64,000 nt of DNA from Diprion similis. Its lineage: Eukaryota; Arthropoda; Insecta; Hymenoptera; Diprionidae. Under the pieces are notes generated by a model. It searched no databases. It saw only the letters and a program-made list of their open reading frames with translations, and had not been told where the DNA came from. The stretch spans positions 8,046,501-8,110,500 of the forward strand of contig NC_060107.1 of assembly GCF_021155765.1 (NCBI RefSeq), written 5' to 3'. The position numbers were made by a program, and so were the translations under genes. Shown here one piece after another: positions 22,901 to 35,200 of the stretch (position 1 is its first letter; every line of letters starts with the position of its first letter).

Positions 22901-25900
22901 TCGAGCCCTAAAGCATCATCGGCTTTTGCTTCTTGAAATTTGCCATACAGCATCAGCCTCCGCGTTCATGTACTACTACGCTACTCATGCACTTACTTAT
23001 CTATTTAAAAAAAAAACTCTGAAAAATAAAACCTTAATTCTAGAATCGAGCCCTAAAGCATCATCGGCTTTTGCTTCTTGAAATTTGCCATACAGCATCA
23101 GCCTCCGCGTTTATGTACTACTACGCTACTCATGCACTTACTTATCTATTTAAAAAAAAAACTCTTAAAATTAAAACCTTAATTTTAGAATCGAGCCCTA
23201 AAGCATCATCGGCTTTTGCCTCTTGAAATTTGCCATACAGCATCAGCCTCCGCGTTCATGTACTACTACGCTACTCATGCACTTACTTATCTATTTAAAA
23301 AAAAAACTCTTAAAAATAAAACCTTAATTTTAGAATCGAGCCCTAAAGCATCATCGGCTTTTGCTTCTTGAAATTTGCCATACAGCATCAGCCTCCGCGT
23401 TTATGTACTACTACGCTACTCATGCACTTACTTATCTATTTAAAAAAAAAACTCTGAAAAATAAAACCTTAATTCTAGAATCGAGCCCTAAAGCATCATC
23501 GGCTTTTGCTTCTTGAAATTTGCCATACAGCATCAGCCTCCGCGTTCATGTACTACTACGCTACTCATGCACTTACTTATCTATTTAAAAAAAAAACTCT
23601 GAAAAATAAAACCTTAATTTTAGAATCGAGCCCTAAAGCATCATCGGCTTTTGCTTCTTGAAATTTGCCATACAGCATCAGCCTCCGCGTTTATGTACTA
23701 CTACGCTACTCATGCACTTACTTATCTATTTAAAAAAAAAACTCTTAAAATTAAAACCTTAATTTTAGAATCGAGCCCTAAAGCATCATCGGCTTTTGCC
23801 TCTTGAAATTTGCCATACAGCATCAGCCTCCGCGTTCATGTACTACTACGCTACTCATGCACTTACTTATCTATTTAAAAAAAAAACTCTTAAAAATAAA
23901 ACCTTAATTTTAGAATCGAGCCCTAAAGCATCATCGGCTTTTGCTACTTGAAATTTGCCATACAGCATCAGCCTCCGCGTTTATGTACTACTACGCTACT
24001 CATGCACTTACTTATCTATTTAAAAAAAAAACTCTTAAAATTAAAACCTTAATTTTAAAATCGAGCCCTAAAGCATCATCGGCTTTTGCTTCTTGAAATT
24101 TGCCATACAGCATCAGCCTCCGCGTTCATGTACTACTACGCTACTCATGCACTTACTTATCTATTTAAAAAAAAAACTCTGAAAAATAAAACCTTAATTC
24201 TAGAATCGAGCCCTAAAGCATCATCGGCTTTTGCTTCTTGAAATTTGCCATACAGCATCAGCCTCCGCGTTCATGTACTACTACGCTACTCATGCACTTA
24301 CTTATCTATTTAAAAAAAAAACTCTTAAAAATAAAACCTTAATTTTAGAATCGAGCCCTAAAGCATCATCGGCTTTTGCTTCTTGAAATTTGCCATACAG
24401 CATCAGCCTCCGCGTTTATGTACTACTACGCTACTCATGCACTTACTTATCTATTTAAAAAAAAAACTCTTAAAATTAAAACCTTAATTTTAAAATCGAG
24501 CCCTAAAGCATCATCGGCTTTTGCTTCTTGAAATTTGCCATACAGCATCAGCCTCCGCGTTCATGTACTACTACGCTACTCATGCACTTACTTATCTATT
24601 TAAAAAAAAAACTCTGAAAAAGAAAACCTTAATTCTAGAATCGAGCCCTAAAGCATCATCGGCTTTTGCTTCTTGAAATTTGCCATACAGCATCAGCCTC
24701 CGCGTTCATGTACTACTACGCTACTCATGCACTTACTCATCTATTTAAAAAAAAAACTCTGAAAAATAAAACCTTAATTTTAGAATCGAGCCCTAAAGCA
24801 TCATCGGCTTTTGCTTCTTGAAATTTGCCATACAGCATCAGCCTCCGCGTTCATGTACTACTACGCTACTCATGCACTTACTTATCTATTTAAAAAAAAA
24901 ACTCTTAAAAATAAAACCTTAATTTTAGAATCGAGCCCTAAAGCATCATCGGCTTTTGCTTCTTGAAATTTGCCATACAGCATCAGCCTCCGCGTTCATG
25001 TACTACTACGCTACTCATGCACTTACTTATCCATTTAAAAAAAAAAATCTGGAAAATAAAACCTTAATTTTAGAATCGAGCCCTAAAGCATCATCGGCTT
25101 TTGCTTCTTGAAATTTGCCATACAGCATCAGCCTCCGCGTTCATGTACTACTACGCTACTCATGCACTTACTTATCTATTTAAAAAAAAAACTCTGAAAA
25201 ATAAAACCTTAATTTTAGAATCGAGCCCTAAAGCATCATCGGCTTTTGCTTCTTGAAATTTGCCATACAGCATCAGCCTCCGCGTTTATGTACTACTACG
25301 CTACTCATGCACTTACTTATCTATTTAAAAAAAAAACTCTTAAAATTAAAACCTTAATTTTAGAATCGAGCCCTAAAGCATCATCGGCTTTTGCCTCTTG
25401 AAATTTGCCATACAGCATCAGCCTCCGCGTTCATGTACTACTACGCTACTCATGCACTTACTTATCTATTTAAAAAAAAAACTCTTAAAATTAAAACCTT
25501 AATTTTAAAATCGAGCCCTAAAGCATCATCGGCTTTTGCTTCTTGAAATTTGCCATACAGCATCAGCCTCCGCGTTTATGTACTACTACGCTACTCATGC
25601 ACTTACTTATCTATTTAAAAAAAAAACTCTGAAAAATAAAACCTTAATTCTAGAATCGAGCCCTAAAGCATCATCGGCTTTTGCTTCTTGAAATTTGCCA
25701 TACAGCATCAGCCTCCGCGTTCATGTACTACTACGCTACTCATGCACTTACTTATCTATTTAAAAAAAAAACTCTGGAAATTAAAACCTTAATTTTAGAA
25801 TCGAGCCCTAAAGCATCATCGGCTTTTGCTACTTGAAATTTGCCATACAGCTTCAGCCTCCGCGTTCATCCACTATGCTACTCATGCAATTATTATCTAT

Positions 25901-26170
25901 TTCAAAGACTAAACTCTTAAAAATTAAATCTTAGCATTAGAATCGAGCCCTAAAGCATCATCGGCATCTGCTTCTTGAAATTTGCCATACAGCTTCAGCC
26001 TCCGCAATTATCTATTACGCTACTCATGCAATTATTATCTATTTCAAAGACTAAACTCTTAAAAATTAACTCTTAGCATTAGAATCGAGAACTAAAGCAT
26101 CATCGGTATCTGCTTCTAGAAATTCACGTTACAGCATCAGCCTTTGCGTTCATACACCTTCCCACTCATG
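19990..26170 (+). repeat. Satellite array 2: 145-bp unit, about 43 copies
   Basis: The marker tagaatc recurs every 145 bp from 19996 to 25796, giving 40 units of identical length. Then come units of 142 bp (25796 and 25938) and a decayed tail to about 26170. The array directly abuts satellite 1. Each unit has a run of nine or ten A after tattta and, in most copies, an aataaa. Diagnostic variants (ttgct/ttgcc, gttcatg/gtttatg/gttgatg, ctctgaaaaata/ctcttaaaatta, ttctag/ttttag/ttttaaa) recur in the same order about every five units, for example from 20576, 21301, 23331 and 24056. This indicates a pentameric higher-order repeat of about 725 bp with local irregularities. No open frame of note. Confidence 0.96.
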
Positions 26171-26289
26171 CAATTATATCGTTGAACTTGAATCTGCATC
26201 ACATTAATCTCAGACTGAGAATGTTGCTCTGGATCATTCGCCTCTGCCTTTATTTGAACACCCGGGTACCATCCACAATTGGGTCTACA
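26171..26289. other. Spacer between satellite arrays 2 and 3
   Basis: About 120 bases of non-repeated sequence (cttgaatctgcatcac onward) linking the decayed end of the 145-bp array to the first A-rich monomers. No gene. Boundaries are approximate on both sides. Confidence 0.5.
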
Positions 26290-29200
26290 ATATTCGTAAT
26301 AAAGCTAAACTCTGAAAGAAGTTCAAGTTAGAAAACCTTTTACTAGAATATTAGATCAAATTGATTTGATATCGGTTGAGCTGGAAAAACATAATGATCA
26401 AGCAGAAAACCATCGTAAGGCTTAATGAAAAATAACGTTAATCTAGTAGAAAAACTCTGCTGAAGCTAGAAGGCAAAGTTTATCGACCTTTGCTTCTGAA
26501 GCTTGTTCTTCAGCTGAAATCTGAAAAAGATAGAATTAGAAAACCGTTTACACAAATTAATTAATCATTGCAGGAGAGAATCGGTCAAGCTAAAAGAAGT
26601 AAAAAATTAAGCAGAAAAATATCATAGAGCTGAAAAAAAACTGAGCTCCAACTGGCAGGAAACTTGTTGTTGGCCAAAAATCTGAAAACGTTGGAATTAG
26701 AAAACCGTGAACACAAATCATGAGATAACATCAAAATAATATCGGTTGAGCTGAAAAAAAAACAATTATTAACAGGGAAAATATCATAAGGCTGAAAAAA
26801 CTTAAGGTTAAACAGGTACAACACTTGTCAATATAAAACCTGAGAAAGCTGAAATCAAAAACCGTTCACACAATTTATATGATAACATCAAGATAAAATG
26901 GGTTAAGCTGAAAAAAAACAATTATTAACAGGGAAAATATCATAAGGCTGAAAAAACTTAAGGTTAAACAGGTACAACACTTGTTAATATAAAACCTGAA
27001 AAAGCTGAAATCAAAAACCGTTCACACAATTTATATGATAACATCAAGATAAAATGGGTTAAGCTGAAAAAAAACAATCATTAACAGGGAAAATATTATA
27101 TGGCTGAAGGAACTTAAGGTTAAACAGGGACAACACTTGTTAATATAAAACCTGAAAAAGCTGAAATCAGAAAACCGTTTACACAAATTATTTGATTAGT
27201 TCAGGAGGAAATCAGTCAAGCTAAAAGAACAAAAAAATTAAGCAGAAAAACTGAGCTCCAACTGGCAGGAAACTCGTTGTGGGCCTAAAATCTGAAAACG
27301 TTGGAATTAGAAAACCGTGAACACAAATCATGAGAAAACATCAAAATAATATTAGTTGAGCTGAAAAAAAAACAATTATTAACATGGAAAATATTATAAG
27401 GCTGAGAAAACTTAAGGTTAAACAGGTAAAACACTTGTTAATATAAAACCTGAAAAAGCTGGAATCAAAAACCGTTCCCACAATTTATATGATAACATCA
27501 AGATAAAATGGGTTAAGCTGAAAAAAAAACTTCGATTAAACTGGTTGATCGAAAACCTGAAAAAGATGAAATTAGAAAACAGTGTACACAACGTATTGGA
27601 TCACCTAAAAACATGATCAGTTGAGCTGAAAAAACAAGTTGGTTGAGCTGAAAAAAAACTTCGATTCCACTGATTGATCTTATACCTGAAAAAGATGAAA
27701 TTGGAAAACAATGTACACAAATTATTAAATTACCTGAAAAAGATGGAATTAGGAAATGGTGTACACAAATTATTGGATCACCTGAAAACAAAGTCAGTTG
27801 AGCTAAAAGAACAAAAAAATTAAGCAGAAAAATATCACAAGGCTGAAAAAAAAACTTTGAATTAATTGGTTGATCTAAAACCTGTAAAGAATGAAATTAG
27901 AAAACAGTGTACACAAATTATCGGATCACCTGAAAACATGATCAGTTGAGCTGAAAAAACAAATTGGTCAAGCTGAAAAAAAAACTTAGATTGAACTGGT
28001 TGATCTAATACCTGAAAAAGATGAAATTAGATAACAATGAACACAAATTATTGGATTACCCGGAAACATAATCAGTTGAGCTGAAAAAACAAATTGGTTA
28101 AGCTGAAAAAAAAACTTCGATTATCTGGTTGATCTAAAACCTGAAAAAGATGAAATTAGAAAATAGTGTACACAAATTATTGCATCACCTGAAAACAAAA
28201 TCAGCTGAGCTAAAAGAACAAAAAAATTAAGCAGAAAAATATCACAAGGCTGAAAAAAAAACTTTGAATTAATTGGTTGATCTAAAACCTGTGAAGGATG
28301 AAATTAGAAAACAGTGTACACAAATTATCGGATCAGCTGAAAACATGATCAGTTGAGCTGAAAAAACAAATTGGCAAGCTGAAAAAAAAACTTCGATTAT
28401 CTGGTTGATCTAAAACCTGAAAAAGATGAAATTAGAAAACAATGTACACAAATTATTGGATCACCTGAAAACAAAGTCAGTTGAGCTAAAAGAACAAAAA
28501 AATTAAGCAGGAAATTATCACAAGGCTGAAAAAAAAACTTCGATTAAACTGGTTGATCTAAAACCTGAAAGAGATGAAATTAGAAAACAATGTACACAAA
28601 TTATCGGATCACCTGAAAACATGATCAGTTGAGCTGAAAAAACAAATTGGTCAAGCTGAAAAAAAAACTTCGATTATCTGGTTGATCTAAAACCTGAAAA
28701 AGATGAAATTAGAAAACAATGTACACAAATTATTGGATTACCCGGAAACATAATCAGTTGAGCTGAAAAAACAAATTGGTTAAGCTGAAAAAAAAACTTT
28801 GAATTAATTGGTTGATCTAAAACCTGTAAAGAATGAAATTAGAAAACAGTGTACACAAATTATCGGATCACCTGAAAACATGATCAGTTGAGCTGAAAAA
28901 ACAAATTGGTCAAGCTGAAAAAAAAACTTAGATTGAACTGGTTGATCTAATACCTGAAAAAGATGAAATTAGATAACAATGAACACAAATTATTGGATTA
29001 CCCGGAAACATAATCAGTTGAGCTGAAAAAACAAATTGGTTAAGCTGAAAAAAAAACTTCGATTATCTGGTTGATCTAAAACCTGAAAAAGATGAAATTA
29101 GAAAATAGTGTACACAAATTATTGCATCACCTGAAAACAAAATCAGCTGAGCTAAAAGAACAAAAAAATTAAGCAGAAAAATATCACAAGGCTGAAAAAA

Positions 29201-32200
29201 AAACTTTGAATTAATTGGTTGATCTAAAACCTGTGAAGGATGAAATTAGAAAACAGTGTACACAAATTATCGGATCAGCTGAAAACATGATCAGTTGAGC
29301 TGAAAAAACAAATTGGCAAGCTGAAAAAAAAACTTCGATTATCTGGTTGATCTAAAACCTGAAAAAGATGAAATTAGAAAACAATGTACACAAATTATTG
29401 GATCACCTGAAAACAAAGTCAGTTGAGCTAAAAGAACAAAAAAATTAAGCAGGAAATTATCACAAGGCTGAAAAAAAAACTTTGAATTAATTGGTTGATC
29501 TAAAACCTGTAAAGAATGAAATTAGAAAACAGTGTACACAAATTATCGGATCACCTGAAAACATGATCAGTTGAGCTGAAAAAACAAATTGGTCAAGCTG
29601 AAAAAAAAACTTAGATTGAACTGGTTGATCTAATACCTGAAAAAGATGAAATTAGATAACAATGAACACAAATTATTGGATTACCCGGAAACATAATCAG
29701 TTGAGCTGAAAAAACAAATTGGTTAAGCTGAAAAAAAAACTTCGATTATCTGGTTGATCTAAAACCTGAAAAAGATGAAATTAGAAAATAGTGTACACAA
29801 ATTATTGCATCACCTGAAAACAAAATCAGCTGAGCTAAAAGAACAAAAAAATTAAGCAGAAAAATATCACAAGGCTGAAAAAAAAACTTTGAATTAATTG
29901 GTTGATCTAAAACCTGTGAAGGATGAAATTAGAAAACAGTGTACACAAATTATCGGATCAGCTGAAAACATGATCAGTTGAGCTGAAAAAACAAATTGGC
30001 AAGCTGAAAAAAAAACTTCGATTATCTGGTTGATCTAAAACCTGAAAAAGATGAAATTAGAAAACAATGTACACAAATTATTGGATCACCTGAAAACAAA
30101 GTCAGTTGAGCTAAAAGAACAAAAAATTAAGCAGGAAATTATCACAAGGCTGAAAAAAAAACTTTGAATTAATTGGTTGATCTAAAACCTGTAAAGAATG
30201 AAATTAGAAAACAGTGTACACAAATTATCGGATCACCTGAAAACATGATCAGTTGAGCTGAAAAAACAAATTGGTCAAGCTGAAAAAAAAACTTAGATTG
30301 AACTGGTTGATCTAATACCTGAAAAAGATGAAATTAGATAACAATGAACACAAATTATTGGATTACCCGGAAACATAATCAGTTGAGCTGAAAAAACAAA
30401 TTGGTTAAGCTGAAAAAAAAACTTCGATTATCTGGTTGATCTAAAACCTGAAAAAGATGAAATTAGAAAATAGTGTACACAAATTATTGCATCACCTGAA
30501 AACAAAATCAGCTGAGCTAAAAGAACAAAAAAATTAAGCAGAAAAATATCACAAGGCTGAAAAAAAAACTTTGAATTAATTGGTTGATCTAAAACCTGTG
30601 AAGGATGAAATTAGAAAACAGTGTACACAAATTATCGGATCAGCTGAAAACATGATCAGTTGAGCTGAAAAAACAAATTGGCAAGCTGAAAAAAAAACTT
30701 CGATTATCTGGTTGATCTAAAACCTGAAAAAGATGAAATTAGAAAACAATGTACACAAATTATTGGATCACCTGAAAACAAAGTCAGTTGAGCTAAAAGA
30801 ACAAAAAAATTAAGCAGGAAATTATCACAAGGCTGAAAAAAAAACTTCGATTAAACTGGTTGATCTAAAACCTGAAAGAGATGAAATTAGAAAACAATGT
30901 ACACAAATTATCGGATCACCTGAAAACATGATCAGTTGAGCTGAAAAAACAAATTGGTCAAGCTGAAAAAAAAACTTCGATTATCTGGTTGATCTAAAAC
31001 CTGAAAAAGATGAAATTAGAAAACAATGTACACAAATTATTGGATTACCCGGAAACATAATCAGTTGAGCTGAAAAAACAAATTGGTTAAGCTGAAAAAA
31101 AAACTTCGATTATCTGGTTGATCTAAAACCTGAAAAAGATGAAATGAGAAAATAGTGTACACAAATTATTGCATCACCTGAAAACAAAATCAGCTGAGCT
31201 AAAAGAACAAAAAAATTAAGCAGAAAAATATCACAAGGCTGAAAAAAAAACTTTGAATTAATTGGTTGATCTAAAACCTGTGAAGGATGAAATTAGAAAA
31301 CAGTGTACACAAATTATCGGATCAGCTGAAAACATGATCAGTTGAGCTGAAAAAACAAATTGGTCAAGCTGAAAAAAAAACTTCGATTATCTGGTTGATC
31401 TAAAACCTGAAAAAGATGAAATTAGAAAACAATGTACACAAATTATTGGATCACCTGAAAACAAAGTCAGTTGAGCTAAAAGAACAAAAAAATTAAGCAG
31501 GAAATTATCACAAGGCTGAAAAAAAAACTTTGAATTAATTGGTTGATCTAAAACCTGTAAAGAATGAAATTAGAAAACAGTGTACACAAATTATCGGATC
31601 ACCTGAAAACATGATCAGTTGAGCTGAAAAAACAAATTGGTCAAGCTGAAAAAAAAACTTAGATTGAACTGGTTGATCTAATACCTGAAAAAGATGAAAT
31701 TAGATAACAATGAACACAAATTATTGGATTACCCGGAAACATAATCAGTTGAGCTGAAAAAACAAATTGGTTAAGCTGAAAAAAAAACTTCGATTATCTG
31801 GTTGATCTAAAACCTGAAAAAGATGAAATTAGAAAATAGTGTACACAAATTATTGCATCACCTGAAAACAAAATCAGCTGAGCTAAAAGAACAAAAAAAT
31901 TAAGCAGAAAAATATCACAAGGCTGAAAAAAAAACTTTGAATTAATTGGTTGATCTAAAACCTGTGAAGGATGAAATTAGAAAACAGTGTACACAAATTA
32001 TCGGATCACCTGAAAACATGATCAGTTGAGCTGAAAAAACAAATTGGTTAAGCTGAAAAAAAAACTTCGATTAAACTGGTTGATCTGAAACCTGAAAAAG
32101 ATGGAATTAGAAAACAATGTACACAAATCATTGGATCACCTGAAAACAAAGTCAGTTGAGCGAAAAGAACAAAAAAATTAAGCAGAAAATTATCACAAGG

Positions 32201-35200
32201 CTGAAAAAAAAACAATTATTAACAGGGAAAATATCATAAGGCTGAAAAAACTTAAGGTTAAACAGGTACAACACTTGTTAATATAAAACCTGAAAAAGCT
32301 GAAATCAAAAACCGTTCACACAATTTATATGATAACATCAAGATAAAATGGGTTAAGTTGAAAAAAAAACTTCGATTAAACTGGTTGATCGAAAAACTGA
32401 AAAAGATGAAATTAGAAAATAGTGTACACAAATTATTGGATCACCTGAAAACAAAATCAGTTGAGCTAAAAGAACAAAAAAATTAAGCAGAAAAATATCA
32501 CAAGGCTGAAAAAAAAACTTTGAATTAATTGGTTGATCTAAAACCTGTGAAGGATGAAATTAGAAAACAGTGTACACAAATTATCGGATCACCTGAAAAC
32601 ATGATCAGTTGAGCTGAAAAAACAAATTGGTTAAGCTGAAAAAAAAACTTCGATTAAACTGGTTGATCTGAAACCTGAAAAAGACGAAATTAGAAAACAA
32701 TGTACACAAATTATTGGATCACCTGAAAACATAATCAGTTGAGCTGAAAAAACAAATTGGTTAAGCTGAAAAAAAAACTTCGATTAAACTGGTTGATCTG
32801 AAACCTGAAAAAGATGGAATTAGAAAACAATGTACACAAATCATTGGATCACCTGAAAACAAAGTCAGTTGAGCGAAAAGAACAAAAAAATTAAGCAGAA
32901 AATTATCACAAGGCTGAAAAAAAAACTTTGATTAAACTGGTTAATCTAATACCTGAAAAAGATGGAATTAGAAAACAATGTACACAAATTATTGGATCAC
33001 CTGTAGACATAATCAGTTGAGCTGAAAAAACAAATTGGTTAAGCTGAAAAAAAAACTTCGATTATCTGGTTGATCTAAAACCTGAAAAAGATGAAATTAG
33101 AAAATAGTGTACACAAATTATTGCATCACCTGAAAACAAAATCAGCTGAGCTAAAAGAACAAAAAAATTAAGCAGAAAAATATCACAAGGCTGAAAAAAA
33201 AACTTTGAATTAATTGGTTGATCTAAAACCTGTGAAGGATGAAATTAGAAAACAGTGTACACAAATTATCGGATCACCTGAAAACATGATCAGTTGAGCT
33301 GAAAAAACAAATTGGTTAAGCTGAAAAAAAAACTTCGATTAAACTGGTTGATCTGAAACCTGAAAGAGATGAAATTAGAAAACAATGTACACAAATTATT
33401 GGATCACCTGTAGACATAATCAGTTGAGCTGAAAAAACAAATTGGTTAAGCTGAAAAGAAAACTTTGATTAAACCGGTTGATCTGAAACCTGAAAAAGTT
33501 GGAATTAGAAAATAGTGTACACAAATTATTGGATCACCTGAAAACAAAATCAGTTGAGCTAAAAGAACAAAAAAATTAAGCAGAAAAATATCACAAGGCT
33601 GAAAAAAAAACTTTGAATTAATTGGTTGATCTAAAACCTGTGAAGGATGAAATTAGAAAACAGTGTACACAAATTATCGGATCACCTGAAAACATGATCA
33701 GTTGAGCTGAAAAAACAAATTGGTTAAGCTGAAAAAAAAACTTCGATTAAACTGGTTGATCTGAAACCTGAAAAAGACGAAATTAGAAAACAATGTACAC
33801 AAATCATTGGATCACCTGAAAACAAAGTCAGTTGAGCGAAAAGAACAAAAAAATTAAGCAGAAAATTATCACAAGGCTGAAAAAAAAACAATTATTAACA
33901 GGGAAAATATCATAAGGCTGAAAAAACTTAAGGTTAAACAGGTACAACACTTGTTAATATAAAACCTGAAAAAGCTGAAATCAAAAACCGTTCACACAAT
34001 TTATATGATAACATCAAGATAAAATGGGTTAAGCTGAAAAAAAAACTTCGATTAAACTGGTTGATCGAAAAACTGAAAAAGATGAAATTAGAAAATAGTG
34101 TACACAAATTATTGCATCACCTGAAAACAAAATCAGTTGAGCTAAAAGAACAAAAAAATTAAGCAGAAAAATATCACAAGGCTGAAAAAAAAACTTTGAA
34201 TTAATTGGTTGATCTAAAACCTGTGAAGGATGAAATTAGAAAACAGTGTACACAAATTATCGGATCACCTGAAAACATGATCAGTTGAGCTGAAAAAACA
34301 AATTGGTTAAGCTGAAAAAAAAACTTCGATTATCTGGTTGATCTAAAACCTGAAAAAGACGAAATTAGAAAACAATGTACACAAATCATTGGATCACCTG
34401 AAAACAAAATCAGTTGAGCTAAAAGAACAAAAAAATTAAGCAGAAAAATATCACAAGGCTGAAAAAAAAACTTTGAATTAATTGGTTGATCTAAAACCTG
34501 TGAAGGATGAAATTAGAAAACAGTGTACACAAATTATCGGATCACCTGAAAACATGATCAGTTGAGCTGAAAAAACAAATTGGTTAAGCTGAAAAAAAAA
34601 CTTCGATTAAACTGGTTGATCTGAAACCTGAAAGAGATGAAATTAGAAAACAATGTACACAAATTATTGGATCACCTGTAGACATAATCAGTTGAGCTGA
34701 AAAAACAAATTGGTTAAGCTGAAAAGAAAACTTTGATTAAACCGGTTGATCTGAAACCTGAAAAAGTTGGAATTAGAAAATAGTGTACACAAATTATTGG
34801 ATCACCTGAAAACAAAATCAGTTGAGCTAAAAGAACAAAAAAATTAAGCAGAAAAATATCACAAGGCTGAAAAAAAAACTTTGAATTCATTGGTTGATCT
34901 AAAACCTGTGAAGGATGAAATTAGAAAACAGTGTACACAAATTATCGGATCACCTGAAAACATGATCAGTTGAGCTGAAAAAACAAATTGGTTAAGCTGA
35001 AAAAAAAACTTCGATTAAACTGGTTGATCTGAAACCTGAAAAAGACGAAATTAGAAAACAATGTACACAAATCATTGGATCACCTGAAAACAAAGTCAGT
35101 TGAGCGAAAAGAACAAAAAAATTAAGCAGAAAATTATCACAAGGCTGAAAAAAAAACAATTATTAACAGGGAAAATATCATAAGGCTGAAAAAACTTAAG

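Noticed and set aside
26585-27791. Minus-strand open frames in the A-rich array (79 and 92 codons)
   Set aside because: Phenylalanine/leucine-rich translation of poly-A-rich satellite monomers, not kept in the other monomers.
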